A stretch of 17,439 bases of DNA from CAYLZN01 sp964387935 (GTDB lineage Bacteria > Acidobacteriota > Vicinamibacteria > Vicinamibacterales > JAFNAJ01): positions 1 to 17,439 of the forward strand of contig CAYLZN010000092.1 of the NCBI GenBank assembly GCA_964387935.1, given 5' to 3'. Made by a program: the position numbers and the translations under genes. Below the pieces are notes generated by a model. It was given only the letters and a program-made list of their open reading frames with translations. It was not told the DNA's origin and made no database searches. Position 1 is the stretch's first letter; each line of letters begins with the position of its first letter. Below are positions 1 to 6,866 of this stretch, one piece after another.

Positions 1-575
1 CGGAGCAGCCGGCGTTGTGCTTCGAATGCCATGAGGACGTGAAGGACAAGATCGGCCGCATCGGCGCCCAGTCGGGGAGGGCGACAGAGTTGATTCGGGA
101 ACTGGTCACCTTCGCGCGGCGCGACGATGCAGGAGTAGCCCAGGTCGACGTGGCGAAGCTCGTGGACCGGGCGCTGGCGTTCCGCCGTTATCACCTGGCC
201 AGGGCGCGCATCGCGGTCCACGTGGCCGGCGCGCAGCCTGGGGAAGTGCTCGTACGGGCTGACGGGAGCTCCCTGCTCCAGATCCTGCTCAACCTCATCA
301 TCAACGGCGAGCAGGCGCTGGCCGGGCGCGCGGGCGCCGAGATCCACGTGCACATCGCCCGCACACCCGAAGGCGTGACCGTTCAGATTCGGGACAACGG
401 ACCGGGACCCGGCCTGCAGGAGACTGTCAAGCCAGAGCCCTTCTTGACGACGCACCCTCCCGCGGCGGGCCTCGGGCTGGCTGTGGCGACGGCCCTGGCC
501 GCCTCGCAGGGCGGCAGTCTCCGCCTGCAGAGTGCCCCTGAGGGTGGCGGCGTGGCCGTGCTGACGGTTCCCTGA
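1..575 (+). CDS. Sensor histidine kinase, C-terminal part (5' end outside window)
   Basis: The gene is open from the left edge (codons in phase with base 3) to a TGA at 573-575, so the sensor part and the phospho-accepting histidine lie outside. What remains is the end of the dimerization helix pair (TELIRELVTFARR, about 90-122) and a HATPase_c ATP-binding domain. Its N-box has LNLIINGEQAL (Asn codon 303-305), the G1 box is DNGPGPG (Asp codon 393-395), and the G2 box is GLGLAVA (468 onward) after the F/G-region PFLTTHPP. This is the NtrB/FlrB-like class of cytoplasmic kinase core. It converges on the sigma-54 response regulator with only 13 bases between the stop codons, so that regulator is its most likely partner, by analogy with FlrB/FlrC and FlgS/FlgR. 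A CxxCH motif (18-32) sits before the second dimerization helix. The kinase call is firm; the partner and the signal are inferred. Confidence 0.9.
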   Translation, partial: EQPALCFECHEDVKDKIGRIGAQSGRATELIRELVTFARRDDAGVAQVDVAKLVDRALAFRRYHLARARIAVHVAGAQPGEVLVRADGSSLLQILLNLIINGEQALAGRAGAEIHVHIARTPEGVTVQIRDNGPGPGLQETVKPEPFLTTHPPAAGLGLAVATALAASQGGSLRLQSAPEGGGVAVLTVP

Positions 576-588
576 CGATGCGCGGGCG

Positions 589-1998
589 CTACGACGCCGC
601 CGACACGTCGTCTGACAGGTTCAGGCGGTGCAGCTTGTCGATCAAGGTGGTTCGGCTCAGATTCAACAGCCGAGCGGCCTGCCGCTTGTTGCCGCCGGTC
701 TTTTCCAGGCACTTCAGGATGAGTTCCCGTTCGAGCTGGGAGACGACGGACGTGAAGTTGATGCCCTCGTCGGGGATCGACACCGTCGGCAGGAACAGGG
801 AAGACGTCGGCTGCGAGATTTCCTCCGGCAGCGTGTTGGGGCGCAGCTCCTTTTCCGCTCCGGTCATGGCGACGGCGTGCTCGATGGCGTTCTCGAGCTG
901 CCGGATGTTGCCGGGCCACGAGAAGTTCATCAGCGCGCGCAGCGTGTCCTGGGTCAGGGACCGCGGGGGCAGGTTGTTGTTGCGGCACGACTTCTGGACG
1001 AAGTGACGGGCGAGCAGCGGGATGTCCTCGCGCCGGTCGCGCAGCGGCGGCAACGTGATGGGAATCACGTTGAGCCGATAGTAGAGATCCTCACGGAACT
1101 GGCCGTCCTTGACGAGCTTCTTCAGGTCGGTGTTGGTCGCGCCGATGATCCGTGCGTCGAACTTCACCGAGCGCGATTCCCCGACCCGTTCGAACTCACG
1201 TTCCTGGAGCGCGCGCAGCAGCTTGGCCTGCAGCGGCAGCGGCATCAGCGCCACTTCGTCGATGAACAGCGTGCCCCGGTGCGCCAGCTCGAAGCGGCCG
1301 ACGCGGGCGGACACGGCGCCCGTGAAGGCCCCTTTCGCATGACCGAACAGCTCCGCCTCGGCGAGCGGCTCAGGGATGGCGGCCGCGTTGAAGGCCACGA
1401 ACCGCTGGTCCGCGCGGGGGCTGTTGTGGTGAATCGTCCGCGCCACCAGCTCCTTGCCCGTGCCGGTTTCTCCCTGAATGAGCACGGTGCTGTTCATCGG
1501 CGCCACGAGTTCGAGCGTGGCGAACACCTGCTGCATCGTGCGACTCTGACCGACGATGGCGTCGAACCGGTAGCGGTCGCGCAGCTGCGCGCGCAGCTCG
1601 GCGTTTTCCTGCCGCAGGCGTCGTTGCTCGAGGCCGCTCTTCAGCACGCGCGAGAGCTGGGCCAGCTGGAAGGGCTTGATCAGGAAGTCCACCGCCCCGC
1701 GTTTCATGGCGGCCACGGCTTCAGCCACACCCCCGAAGCCGGTTACCATGACCGCCAGGATCTCGGGGTAGCGTGTCAGGGCGGCGTCAAGCACCTCCAT
1801 CCCGTCGGCGTCCGGCAGCCGGAGGTCGACCACGAGGGCATCGTAGGCGAAGTTCTTGAGGCGCTCCTGGGCCTCAGCCGCGTCTGGGGCCTCGGCGACC
1901 GAGAAGCCCTCCGCGGTGAGCGACTCGGCGACGAGCTGCCTCAGGTCGGCCTCGTCATCGACAACCAGAACGGTGGGCTGGGCACTCGGGATGGTCAT
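589..1998 (-). CDS. Sigma-54-dependent response regulator (REC-AAA+-Fis HTH), FlrC/FlgR-like
   Basis: This 469-residue NtrC-family enhancer-binding protein is complete. The receiver domain (about 8-120) has the acidic pair D14/D15, phospho-acceptor D58, T86 and K108 in an IKPF motif. The AAA+ domain (about 145-380) has Walker A GETGTGKE (176-183), the sigma-54 contacting loop GAFTGA (223-228), Walker B TLFIDE (243-248), and a FREDLYYRLNVIPI segment. The Fis-type helix-turn-helix is near 437-458 (NKRQAARLLNLSRTTLIDKL). Phosphorylation should license ATP-driven opening of sigma-54 promoters. Two strong sigma-54 promoter matches head the flagellar units in this window, so it probably acts as the flagellar class II/III activator. 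The family has many close paralogues, so a specific symbol is not assigned. The start ATG at 1998 is followed directly by a conserved receiver fold; its upstream ribosome site is weak. It is transcribed divergently from the short response regulator. Confidence 0.95.
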   Translation of the reverse strand: MTIPSAQPTVLVVDDEADLRQLVAESLTAEGFSVAEAPDAAEAQERLKNFAYDALVVDLRLPDADGMEVLDAALTRYPEILAVMVTGFGGVAEAVAAMKRGAVDFLIKPFQLAQLSRVLKSGLEQRRLRQENAELRAQLRDRYRFDAIVGQSRTMQQVFATLELVAPMNSTVLIQGETGTGKELVARTIHHNSPRADQRFVAFNAAAIPEPLAEAELFGHAKGAFTGAVSARVGRFELAHRGTLFIDEVALMPLPLQAKLLRALQEREFERVGESRSVKFDARIIGATNTDLKKLVKDGQFREDLYYRLNVIPITLPPLRDRREDIPLLARHFVQKSCRNNNLPPRSLTQDTLRALMNFSWPGNIRQLENAIEHAVAMTGAEKELRPNTLPEEISQPTSSLFLPTVSIPDEGINFTSVVSQLERELILKCLEKTGGNKRQAARLLNLSRTTLIDKLHRLNLSDDVSAAS

Positions 1999-2094
1999 GA
2001 CGCTGAACCTGAAAAAGGCATCCGTAGGTCAGACAAGGTGTGGTGAGTCGCCTTCCGGCGCGGCGTTAGTCTACTCCGAGGACCGAGCCGGGGC

Positions 2095-2121
2095 TCAAGT
2101 ATCTCACAAGGTAGCCGATTT
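2095..2121 (+). promoter_or_regulatory. Candidate sigma-28 (FliA-type) promoter
   Basis: TCAAGTAT (2095-2102), an exact 11-base spacer, then GCCGATTT (2114-2121). Against the enterobacterial FliA consensus TAAAGTTT-N11-GCCGATAA this matches 6 of 8 and 6 of 8 positions at the correct spacing. The predicted start of transcription is about 2128. That lies upstream of the response regulator ATG at 2164 and makes the alternative ATG at 2128 unlikely. GCCGAT is common in GC-rich DNA, but the AT-rich -35 element at the right distance is not. No transcription data are available here. Confidence 0.55.
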
Positions 2122-2142
2122 GCCGACATGGATAATGTCGGC
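2122..2142. repeat. Perfect inverted repeat in the divergent promoter region
   Basis: GCCGACAT (2122-2129), five bases, then ATGTCGGC (2135-2142): perfect 8-bp arms. TGCCGACA occurs at 2121-2128 and again as a direct copy at 2165-2172. The repeat covers the end of the candidate sigma-28 -10 element and its predicted start site, so it is placed like an operator. The core CCGAC/GTCGG resembles the half-site of the 14-bp palindromes upstream of flgB and fliL. An RNA hairpin is less likely because the transcript would begin inside the left arm. Confidence 0.5.
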
Positions 2143-2163
2143 CAGTCAGCACGAGTAACCGGC

Positions 2164-2736
2164 ATGCCGACACATTCTGAGACACTCTCGCCGTATGAAG
2201 TCCTCGTCGTGGACGACGAGCCTGACGTCCTCGAGCTGATTGCGGAGTATCTTCGCAACCGAGGCTTGAGGGTGACCGCGGCTCGGGAGGGAGCGGCGGC
2301 CGTGGCCGCGCTCAGGCAGGAGGCGGGCCGGTATCGTCTCGTGGTCACGGACCTGCAGCTGCCGGGGGTGGATGGCCTGGAGGTGCTGCGCGCGGCCCGC
2401 GAGGTCAACCCCACCTGTTTCGTCGTCATCGTGACCGGCTACGCCTCGCTCGACTCGGCCATTCAGGCTGTACGCCTCGGGGCCTACGACTACCTCACCA
2501 AGCCCTTCTCACTCGGGCAGTTGGACGTGCTCCTCGGGCGCGTCCAGGACCGGCTGACCCTCGAGGAGGAAAACCGTCGGCTCCTTCGCCAGCTCGGCGA
2601 CCGCGATGCGGGCGATGGCCGGCAGCCGCTGCTGACCCGACTGGACTCCATTGACAACCGGCTCGCCCGAGTCGAGGGGTTGCTGCGCGAAATCACCGCC
2701 GGCACCCCCGAGAAACCTCGCACGCCCAGAACCTGA
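2164..2736 (+). CDS. Response regulator, receiver domain plus C-terminal coiled coil
   Basis: This is a 190-residue protein from ATG 2164. Residues 12-130 form an NtrC-like receiver domain with D17/D18, phospho-acceptor D63 (VVTDLQLPG), T91 (VTGY) and K113 (LTKPF). After that there is no DNA-binding or enzymatic domain, only a charged stretch (about 125-180) with heptad-like leucines (LTLEEENRRLLRQL, LDSIDNRLARVEGLL) that looks like a coiled coil. It probably works by protein-protein contact, as CheY-type proteins or kinase-coupled receivers do. An in-frame ATG at 2128 would add 12 residues. I prefer 2164 because 2128 coincides with the predicted sigma-28 transcription start. The ribosome site is weak for either. 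A sigma-28 promoter would class it with late motility genes, hinting at a role in motor or chemotaxis signalling. The receiver call is firm and the role is unknown. Confidence 0.88.
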   Translation: MPTHSETLSPYEVLVVDDEPDVLELIAEYLRNRGLRVTAAREGAAAVAALRQEAGRYRLVVTDLQLPGVDGLEVLRAAREVNPTCFVVIVTGYASLDSAIQAVRLGAYDYLTKPFSLGQLDVLLGRVQDRLTLEEENRRLLRQLGDRDAGDGRQPLLTRLDSIDNRLARVEGLLREITAGTPEKPRTPRT

Positions 2737-2754
2737 CGAGACGGCGGCCGAAGT

Positions 2755-2768
2755 GTCGGTCAACCGAC
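2755..2768. promoter_or_regulatory. Perfect 14-bp palindrome, candidate enhancer (UAS) upstream of flgB
   Basis: GTCGGTCAACCGAC is a perfect inverted repeat with 6-bp arms around CA. Its centre lies about 75 bp before the -24 GG of the flgB sigma-54 promoter, or about 100 bp before the predicted start site, a typical position for an NtrC-family enhancer. A near copy (12 of 14 bases) lies at 12757-12770 upstream of the other sigma-54 promoter. The likely binder is the Fis-type domain of the sigma-54 response regulator next door; that is inference. Confidence 0.55.
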
Positions 2769-2834
2769 GATTCTATCGAGACAAAGGGCGTGGGCCTTTA
2801 GCGTTGTCCTAGCCTGCGCGGTGTTCGAGGGTCC

Positions 2835-2850
2835 GGGCACCCTTCTTGCT
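2835..2850 (+). promoter_or_regulatory. Sigma-54 promoter for the flgB operon
   Basis: GGGCACC-CTTC-TTGCT fits the sigma-54 consensus TGGCACG-N4-TTGCA/T at all core positions, with GG and GC correctly 10 bases apart. Transcription should begin near 2861, giving a leader of about 60 bases before the flgB GTG at 2921. The element shares GGCACC-N4-TTGCT with the promoter before fliL. Between the regulator stop (2736) and flgB (2921) the only other structure is the upstream palindrome and a weak AAAGG/CCTTT stem (2783-2799). Confidence 0.8.
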
Positions 2851-2920
2851 CCCTGGGGGATGCCGTGGGCGGGCGGTCGGGTCGGTAATCGGCCCGAACC
2901 CGCCAGCCTTGAGGGATGCC

Positions 2921-3310
2921 GTGAGTGAGGTGAACGACGCTGCCCTGGTCGCCGCCCTGCGACGCCAGATGACGATTGCCGCCGCCCGGCAAGTCATTGC
3001 GGCCGGCAATCTGGCCAACGTCAACACCCCGGGGTTCCGGGCGCGCGAGGCGGACTTCTCGGCCGCGCTCGACGACACCCTGAGCCAGCCGCTCGCCGTG
3101 ACCCACCCGGCGCACCTGCGTTCCGAGTCCGGCAGCCCTGTGGCCGCGCGAGAGGCGAAGGGGTTGGAGGCCAGGCGGGACGGCAACACGGTCCAGATCG
3201 ACAGGGAACTGCTGGCGATGACCAGTGCGGCCGGGGAGTTCCAGCGCGCCCAGACCGCGCTCGCGGCGAAGTTCCGTCTCGTGAGATACGCCATCAACGA
3301 GGGTCGTTAG
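2921..3310 (+). CDS. flgB: Flagellar proximal rod protein FlgB
   Basis: This 129-residue rod subunit is exported by the flagellar type III system and assembles on the MS ring/FliE. The N-terminus carries the hallmark of the rod/hook family, a hydrophobic helix followed by NLANVNTPGF (residues 30-39), and the C-terminal half is the expected amphipathic helix (AGEFQRAQTALAAKFRLVRYAI). Length is normal for FlgB. I chose GTG 2921 because GAGGGA lies 5 bases upstream and the next residues align with the usual FlgB start. An in-frame TTG at 2846 is inside the sigma-54 promoter and cannot be used from that transcript. GTG 2930 is a second possible start. It is the first gene of the operon, 13 bases before flgC. 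Confidence 0.95.
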   Translation: MSEVNDAALVAALRRQMTIAAARQVIAAGNLANVNTPGFRAREADFSAALDDTLSQPLAVTHPAHLRSESGSPVAAREAKGLEARRDGNTVQIDRELLAMTSAAGEFQRAQTALAAKFRLVRYAINEGR

Positions 3311-3323
3311 GGGGCACACCTCG

Positions 3324-3752
3324 ATGTCGAGCCTGAACGCAGCGATCGGCGCCAGTGCGAGCGCGCTCAACGCGGAGCGAACCCGCATCGAGGTGGCCAT
3401 TTCGAACCTGGCCAACGCGGAGTCCACCCGGGGCGCGGACGGCAAGCCGTACCGTCGCAGGGACGTGGTCCTGGGGACGCAGCCGGTCGAGACGTTCGAC
3501 GCCGCGCTCGGCCGCGCGTCTGCCACCGGGGTGACGGTCAAGGCCGTCCTCGAAGACGCCTCTCCGGCGCGCCGGCGCTACGAGCCGTCGCACCCGGATG
3601 CCGACAAGGAGGGCTACGTGGCCCTTCCCAATGTCGATCCCGCCGAGGAGATGGTGGACATGCTGAGCGCGGCCCGCGCCTACCAGGCCAATCTGACCGC
3701 GATCACCCTGATCCGCGATCTCGTCCAGAAGGCGCTCGAACTGGGCCGATAA
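3324..3752 (+). CDS. flgC: Flagellar proximal rod protein FlgC
   Basis: This 142-residue rod subunit is the partner of FlgB and FlgF in the proximal rod. The N-terminal helix ends in the family motif NLANAEST (28-35), followed by a D-loop rich in charged residues (YRRRDVVLG). The C-terminus has the conserved PNVDPAEEMVDMLSAARAYQAN pattern seen across FlgC/FlgG proteins. Length is typical (about 135-150). The ATG at 3324 follows AGGGGG at about 3309-3314. It sits 13 bases after flgB and 24 before fliE, so co-transcription is likely. Confidence 0.96.
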   Translation: MSSLNAAIGASASALNAERTRIEVAISNLANAESTRGADGKPYRRRDVVLGTQPVETFDAALGRASATGVTVKAVLEDASPARRRYEPSHPDADKEGYVALPNVDPAEEMVDMLSAARAYQANLTAITLIRDLVQKALELGR

Positions 3753-3776
3753 GGCGCGCACCCCGGGAGGACACGG

Positions 3777-4070
3777 ATGGCCATCGAATCACTCGCTGGA
3801 ACGCTGCCCGGCCTGTCGCCCGAGACCGGGGCGACGCGCGGGGCGGCTGCCGCTGACGGCTTCGGATCCTCGCTGCATCGCCTCGTGCACGCCGTGGAAA
3901 CCAGCGGCCGCGAGGCCAACGGTGCGGTGAGCCGGATGCTCGACGGCAGCGGAGAGGTGCACGACGCGATGATCGCGCTCCAGCGCGCCGAGATGACCCT
4001 GCAGTTGACGGTCCAGGTGCGAAACAAGCTCGTCCAGGCCTACCAGGACATCATGCGCATGCCGGTGTGA
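3777..4070 (+). CDS. fliE: MS ring-rod junction protein FliE
   Basis: FliE (97 residues) links the FliF ring to the proximal rod and is among the first substrates of the export gate. The recognisable part is the C-terminal two-thirds: FGSSLHRLVHAVETSGREAN, then a Gly-Glu-Val-His-Asp turn, then the long helix ALQRAEMTLQLTVQVRNKLV that ends in AYQDIMRMPV, the near-invariant FliE C-terminus. The ATG at 3777 has a strong GGGAGG ribosome site at 3765-3770. Position between flgC and fliF is the classic order. The 46 bases before fliF contain only a short GGTGC-TGCC-GCACC stem (4071-4084). Confidence 0.96.
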   Translation: MAIESLAGTLPGLSPETGATRGAAAADGFGSSLHRLVHAVETSGREANGAVSRMLDGSGEVHDAMIALQRAEMTLQLTVQVRNKLVQAYQDIMRMPV

Positions 4071-4116
4071 GGTGCTGCCGCACCCTCGACCCTGGCGGTG
4101 AAACGGTTCCGGTCCC

Positions 4117-5766
4117 GTGAACTTCGAGCGACTCCTGACTCGGCTGAACGCCCTGCGCGGCAGCTTCACCACCGCGCAGTTGGCCTCCCTCGGCGCTGCC
4201 TTCGTGCTGGTCGTGACCGTCGTGGTCGGCGCAGCCTACTGGTTGAACGCGCCGGCCTACCGCGTGCTGTTCTCCGACCTCGATCCGGAGTCGGCAGCGC
4301 GCGTGACCGAGCGGCTTCGCGCCCAGGACGTGCCCTTCCAGCTCACGGAGGCCGGCCGGACGGTTCTCGTTCCCGAACCGCGCATCGACGAGTTGCGGCT
4401 CGACTTCGCGACGACGGGTCTGCCGTCTTCCGGGCGCATGGGCTTCGAGATCTTCGACAGCACGCAGTTCGGCGCCACCGAGTTTCTCGAACAGGTCAAC
4501 TTCCGCCGGGCCCTGGAAGGGGAGATCGCGCGGTCGATCGCGACGCTGTCCGAGGTGGCGGCCGCTCGAGTGCATCTCTCGATGGCCAAGGACCGCCTCT
4601 TCGGCGAGCAGGCGCAGCCGGCCAAGGCGTCGGTCGTGCTCAAGCTGCGATCGAACCGGCCGCCGGCCGCGCCGTTCGTGGCGGGCATCGCATCGCTCGT
4701 CGCGGCGGCCGTGGAGGGGCTGCAGCCGGAGTCGGTGGTGATCATCGACACCTTCGGCCGGCCGCTCGCGCGGCCCGCGCAGGACGACGGCGCTCCGCTC
4801 GGCACCGCGCAGGTCGAGCGCCAGCAGCTCTACGAACAGCAGCTCGCGGCCAGAGTCGTGTCGCTCCTCGAACCGGTCGTCGGCGAAGGGCACGTCAGGG
4901 TGAACGTGGCCGCGCAGCTGCATCAGGCGGCCGAGGATCAAACCGAGGAACGGTGGGATCCCGCCACGGTCGTTCGCTCGCGCGAGACGACCCTCGAGGG
5001 ATCGGCGGCGGCCGCGGCCCAGCAGGGGGTGGCCGGCACGCGGGCGAATCTGCCTGGTCCCGTGCCGCCCGGCAGCAACGAGCCGAATCCGCCCACGCTG
5101 GCGCAGGCCTCGACGTCGCCGACCGTGACCAACCCGCTGCGCACGATGCAGCGGGAGAATTTCGAGATCAGCCGGACCACTCGGCACACGGTTCGTCCGA
5201 GCGGCGGTGTCGCACGCCTGTCGGTGGCCGTGCTGGTGGATGACGAGCAGGTGACCGACAAGGACGGATCCGGAAACGCGGTGACCAAGACGCGACCAAG
5301 GGACCCGGCCCAGTTGCAGAAGCTCCACCAGTTGGTGACGTCCGCGGTCGGCCTCGACACCACCCGCGGGGACCTGCTCACCGTCGAGAACATCGCGTTC
5401 AACGAGCCCGTGGCCGAAGTCGTTCCCGAGCCAGGCGTGCTGCAGAGGGTCGGTCCGCATGTCCCAGACGCCCTCCGCCTCCTGGTCGTGCTCGGGCTCG
5501 GCGTGCTGGCCTTCTTCCTGATCGGTCGGCCGCTCGTCCAACGCGTGATCCAGGTCCGGCCGCTCGACGACGATTCGATGCCTCGTCGGCTGCCCCGCAC
5601 CGTCGAGGAGATTGAGGGCGAGATGACGGGACAGCTGGAAGCGGGCCCCGTGGCTGCGGACCGGCGGCTGCCAGCCCTGTCGAAGAGGCTGAGCAACCTC
5701 ACCCAGAAGGAGCCGGAGGTTGCAGCCCGCCTCGTGCGATCGTGGCTGCTCGAGGAGAAGAAGTAG
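4117..5766 (+). CDS. fliF: Flagellar MS-ring protein FliF
   Basis: This 549-residue membrane protein forms the MS ring, the platform for rotor, rod and export gate. The first membrane helix is at about 22-43, followed by the ring-building motif domains: APAYRVLFSDLDPE, the GLPSSGRMGFEIFDSTQFGATEF region, and EGEIARSIATLSEVAAARVHLSMAKDRLF. A low-complexity Pro/Ala/Ser stretch lies near 295-345, the usual variable periplasmic region. The second membrane helix is at about 452-472, then a cytoplasmic tail whose end, LTQKEPEVAARLVRSWLLEEKK, is the FliG-binding segment. The start is GTG 4117 with only a weak purine stretch upstream. It is two bases ahead of fliG, consistent with coupled synthesis of the two interacting proteins. 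Confidence 0.97.
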   Translation: MNFERLLTRLNALRGSFTTAQLASLGAAFVLVVTVVVGAAYWLNAPAYRVLFSDLDPESAARVTERLRAQDVPFQLTEAGRTVLVPEPRIDELRLDFATTGLPSSGRMGFEIFDSTQFGATEFLEQVNFRRALEGEIARSIATLSEVAAARVHLSMAKDRLFGEQAQPAKASVVLKLRSNRPPAAPFVAGIASLVAAAVEGLQPESVVIIDTFGRPLARPAQDDGAPLGTAQVERQQLYEQQLAARVVSLLEPVVGEGHVRVNVAAQLHQAAEDQTEERWDPATVVRSRETTLEGSAAAAAQQGVAGTRANLPGPVPPGSNEPNPPTLAQASTSPTVTNPLRTMQRENFEISRTTRHTVRPSGGVARLSVAVLVDDEQVTDKDGSGNAVTKTRPRDPAQLQKLHQLVTSAVGLDTTRGDLLTVENIAFNEPVAEVVPEPGVLQRVGPHVPDALRLLVVLGLGVLAFFLIGRPLVQRVIQVRPLDDDSMPRRLPRTVEEIEGEMTGQLEAGPVAADRRLPALSKRLSNLTQKEPEVAARLVRSWLLEEKK

Positions 5767-5768
5767 GC

Positions 5769-6866
5769 ATGGCTGACTCTGCGGTGCAGACACCCCCCCC
5801 GGCCGTCCCGCAACTGCCGGCCGTGACCACCCAGGCGCTGGCCCCGGTTGCGACGCCGGCGGCTCCGTCGGTGACCGGTGTGCGCAAAGCGGCGATCCTG
5901 GCGTTGCTGCTCGGCGAGGACTCGGCGGGGGAGATGTTCAAGCACCTCCGCGAAGAAGAAATCGAGCGGATTGCGCGCGAGGTGGCCGTCCTGGGGCGTG
6001 TCGAGCCCGAGGTGGGCGGTGACGTTCTGCAGGAGTTCCACCTCATGTGGCAGGCCGCCGACGTGGTCGGGCACGGCAGTGTCGACTACGCGAACAAGCT
6101 CCTCACCAAGTCCGTTGGTCCGGATGCGGCCCGGCGAATCCTCGATCGCGTCGTCAACGCCGTGGGGTCGGCGGCGGCGTTCACGGCGCTCGAAACCGCC
6201 GACCCGCAGCAGCTCTCGAAGTTCGTGCTCAGTGAACATCCTCAGACCATCGCCCTGATCCTGGCGCACCTGAAGCCGACCCAGGCGGCGCAGCTCCTCA
6301 ACCTGCTGCCCGAGGAGCTCCGCGTGGACGTGCTGTCGAGGATGGCGGTGCTCGAGGAGATCTCGCCCGAGGTGATCGGGCGCATTTCATCGGTCATCGA
6401 GCAGCGGCTCAAGTCGCTCGGCAGCGCCACCCACGAGTCCCACGGGGGTGTGCGGGCCGTGGCGGAAGTCCTGAATCACATGGACCGGGCGGCGAGCCAG
6501 CCGGTGCTCGACGCGATCGAGGCGCAGGCGCCCGATCTCGGAGCGTCCATCCGCAACCTCATGTTCGTCTTCGCCGACCTTCGCGGCGTCGAGGATTCCG
6601 CGCTGCGCGAGATCATCCAGCGCGTGGACAAGAAGGTGCTGACGGTGGCGCTGAAGGGGGCGAGCGAGGACATTCGCGGCCGGTTCTTCACCAACATGTC
6701 GAAGCGCGCCGCCGAGATGATCCGCGAGGAGATGGAGATGCTCGGGGCGATTCGCCTGCGGGAGGTCGAGAAGGCCCAGCAGGAAGTGGTGGCCATTGCC
6801 AGGAAGCTCGAAGAGGAAGGCCTCCTGAGCACCGGTGCCGCGGCAGGTGAGCCCTATGTTGTCTAG
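5769..6866 (+). CDS. fliG: Flagellar motor switch protein FliG
   Basis: FliG (365 residues) sits on the MS ring and takes torque from the stator. Residues about 36-130 are the FliF-binding N-domain (VRKAAILALLLGEDSAGEMFKHL). The middle domain contains the EHPQT motif (156-160). The hinge GGVRAVAEVLNHMD follows, and the C-domain has the charged torque helix FADLRGVEDSALREIIQRVD and the end NMSKRAAEMIREEMEMLG. It is somewhat longer than the usual 330-345 because of a Pro/Ala-rich leader of about 35 residues before the conserved domain. That leader is encoded through a run of eight C (5793-5800). The ATG at 5769 is two bases after fliF. The last 11 bases overlap fliH. Confidence 0.97.
   Translation: MADSAVQTPPPAVPQLPAVTTQALAPVATPAAPSVTGVRKAAILALLLGEDSAGEMFKHLREEEIERIAREVAVLGRVEPEVGGDVLQEFHLMWQAADVVGHGSVDYANKLLTKSVGPDAARRILDRVVNAVGSAAAFTALETADPQQLSKFVLSEHPQTIALILAHLKPTQAAQLLNLLPEELRVDVLSRMAVLEEISPEVIGRISSVIEQRLKSLGSATHESHGGVRAVAEVLNHMDRAASQPVLDAIEAQAPDLGASIRNLMFVFADLRGVEDSALREIIQRVDKKVLTVALKGASEDIRGRFFTNMSKRAAEMIREEMEMLGAIRLREVEKAQQEVVAIARKLEEEGLLSTGAAAGEPYVV

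Noticed and set aside
628..2046. Long plus-strand open frame opposite the sigma-54 regulator
   Set aside because: The translation is Arg/Gly/Gln/His rich with no domain, and it mirrors a fully conserved regulator on the other strand; typical of GC-rich DNA.
2040..2100. Sigma-70 promoter for the minus-strand regulator (TTGAGC and TAGACT)
   Set aside because: The spacer is 19 bases and the hexamers match only partly; not strong enough to list.
2128..2163. Upstream ATG at 2128 as start of the short response regulator
   Set aside because: It coincides with the predicted sigma-28 transcription start and adds no conserved residues.
2783..2799. AAAGG/CCTTT stem after the short response regulator as a terminator
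   Set aside because: Only five base pairs with a seven-base loop and no following T run; too weak to call.
4051..5793. 580-codon minus-strand open frame opposite fliF
   Set aside because: Arg/His-rich low-complexity product without recognisable domain; shadow of fliF.
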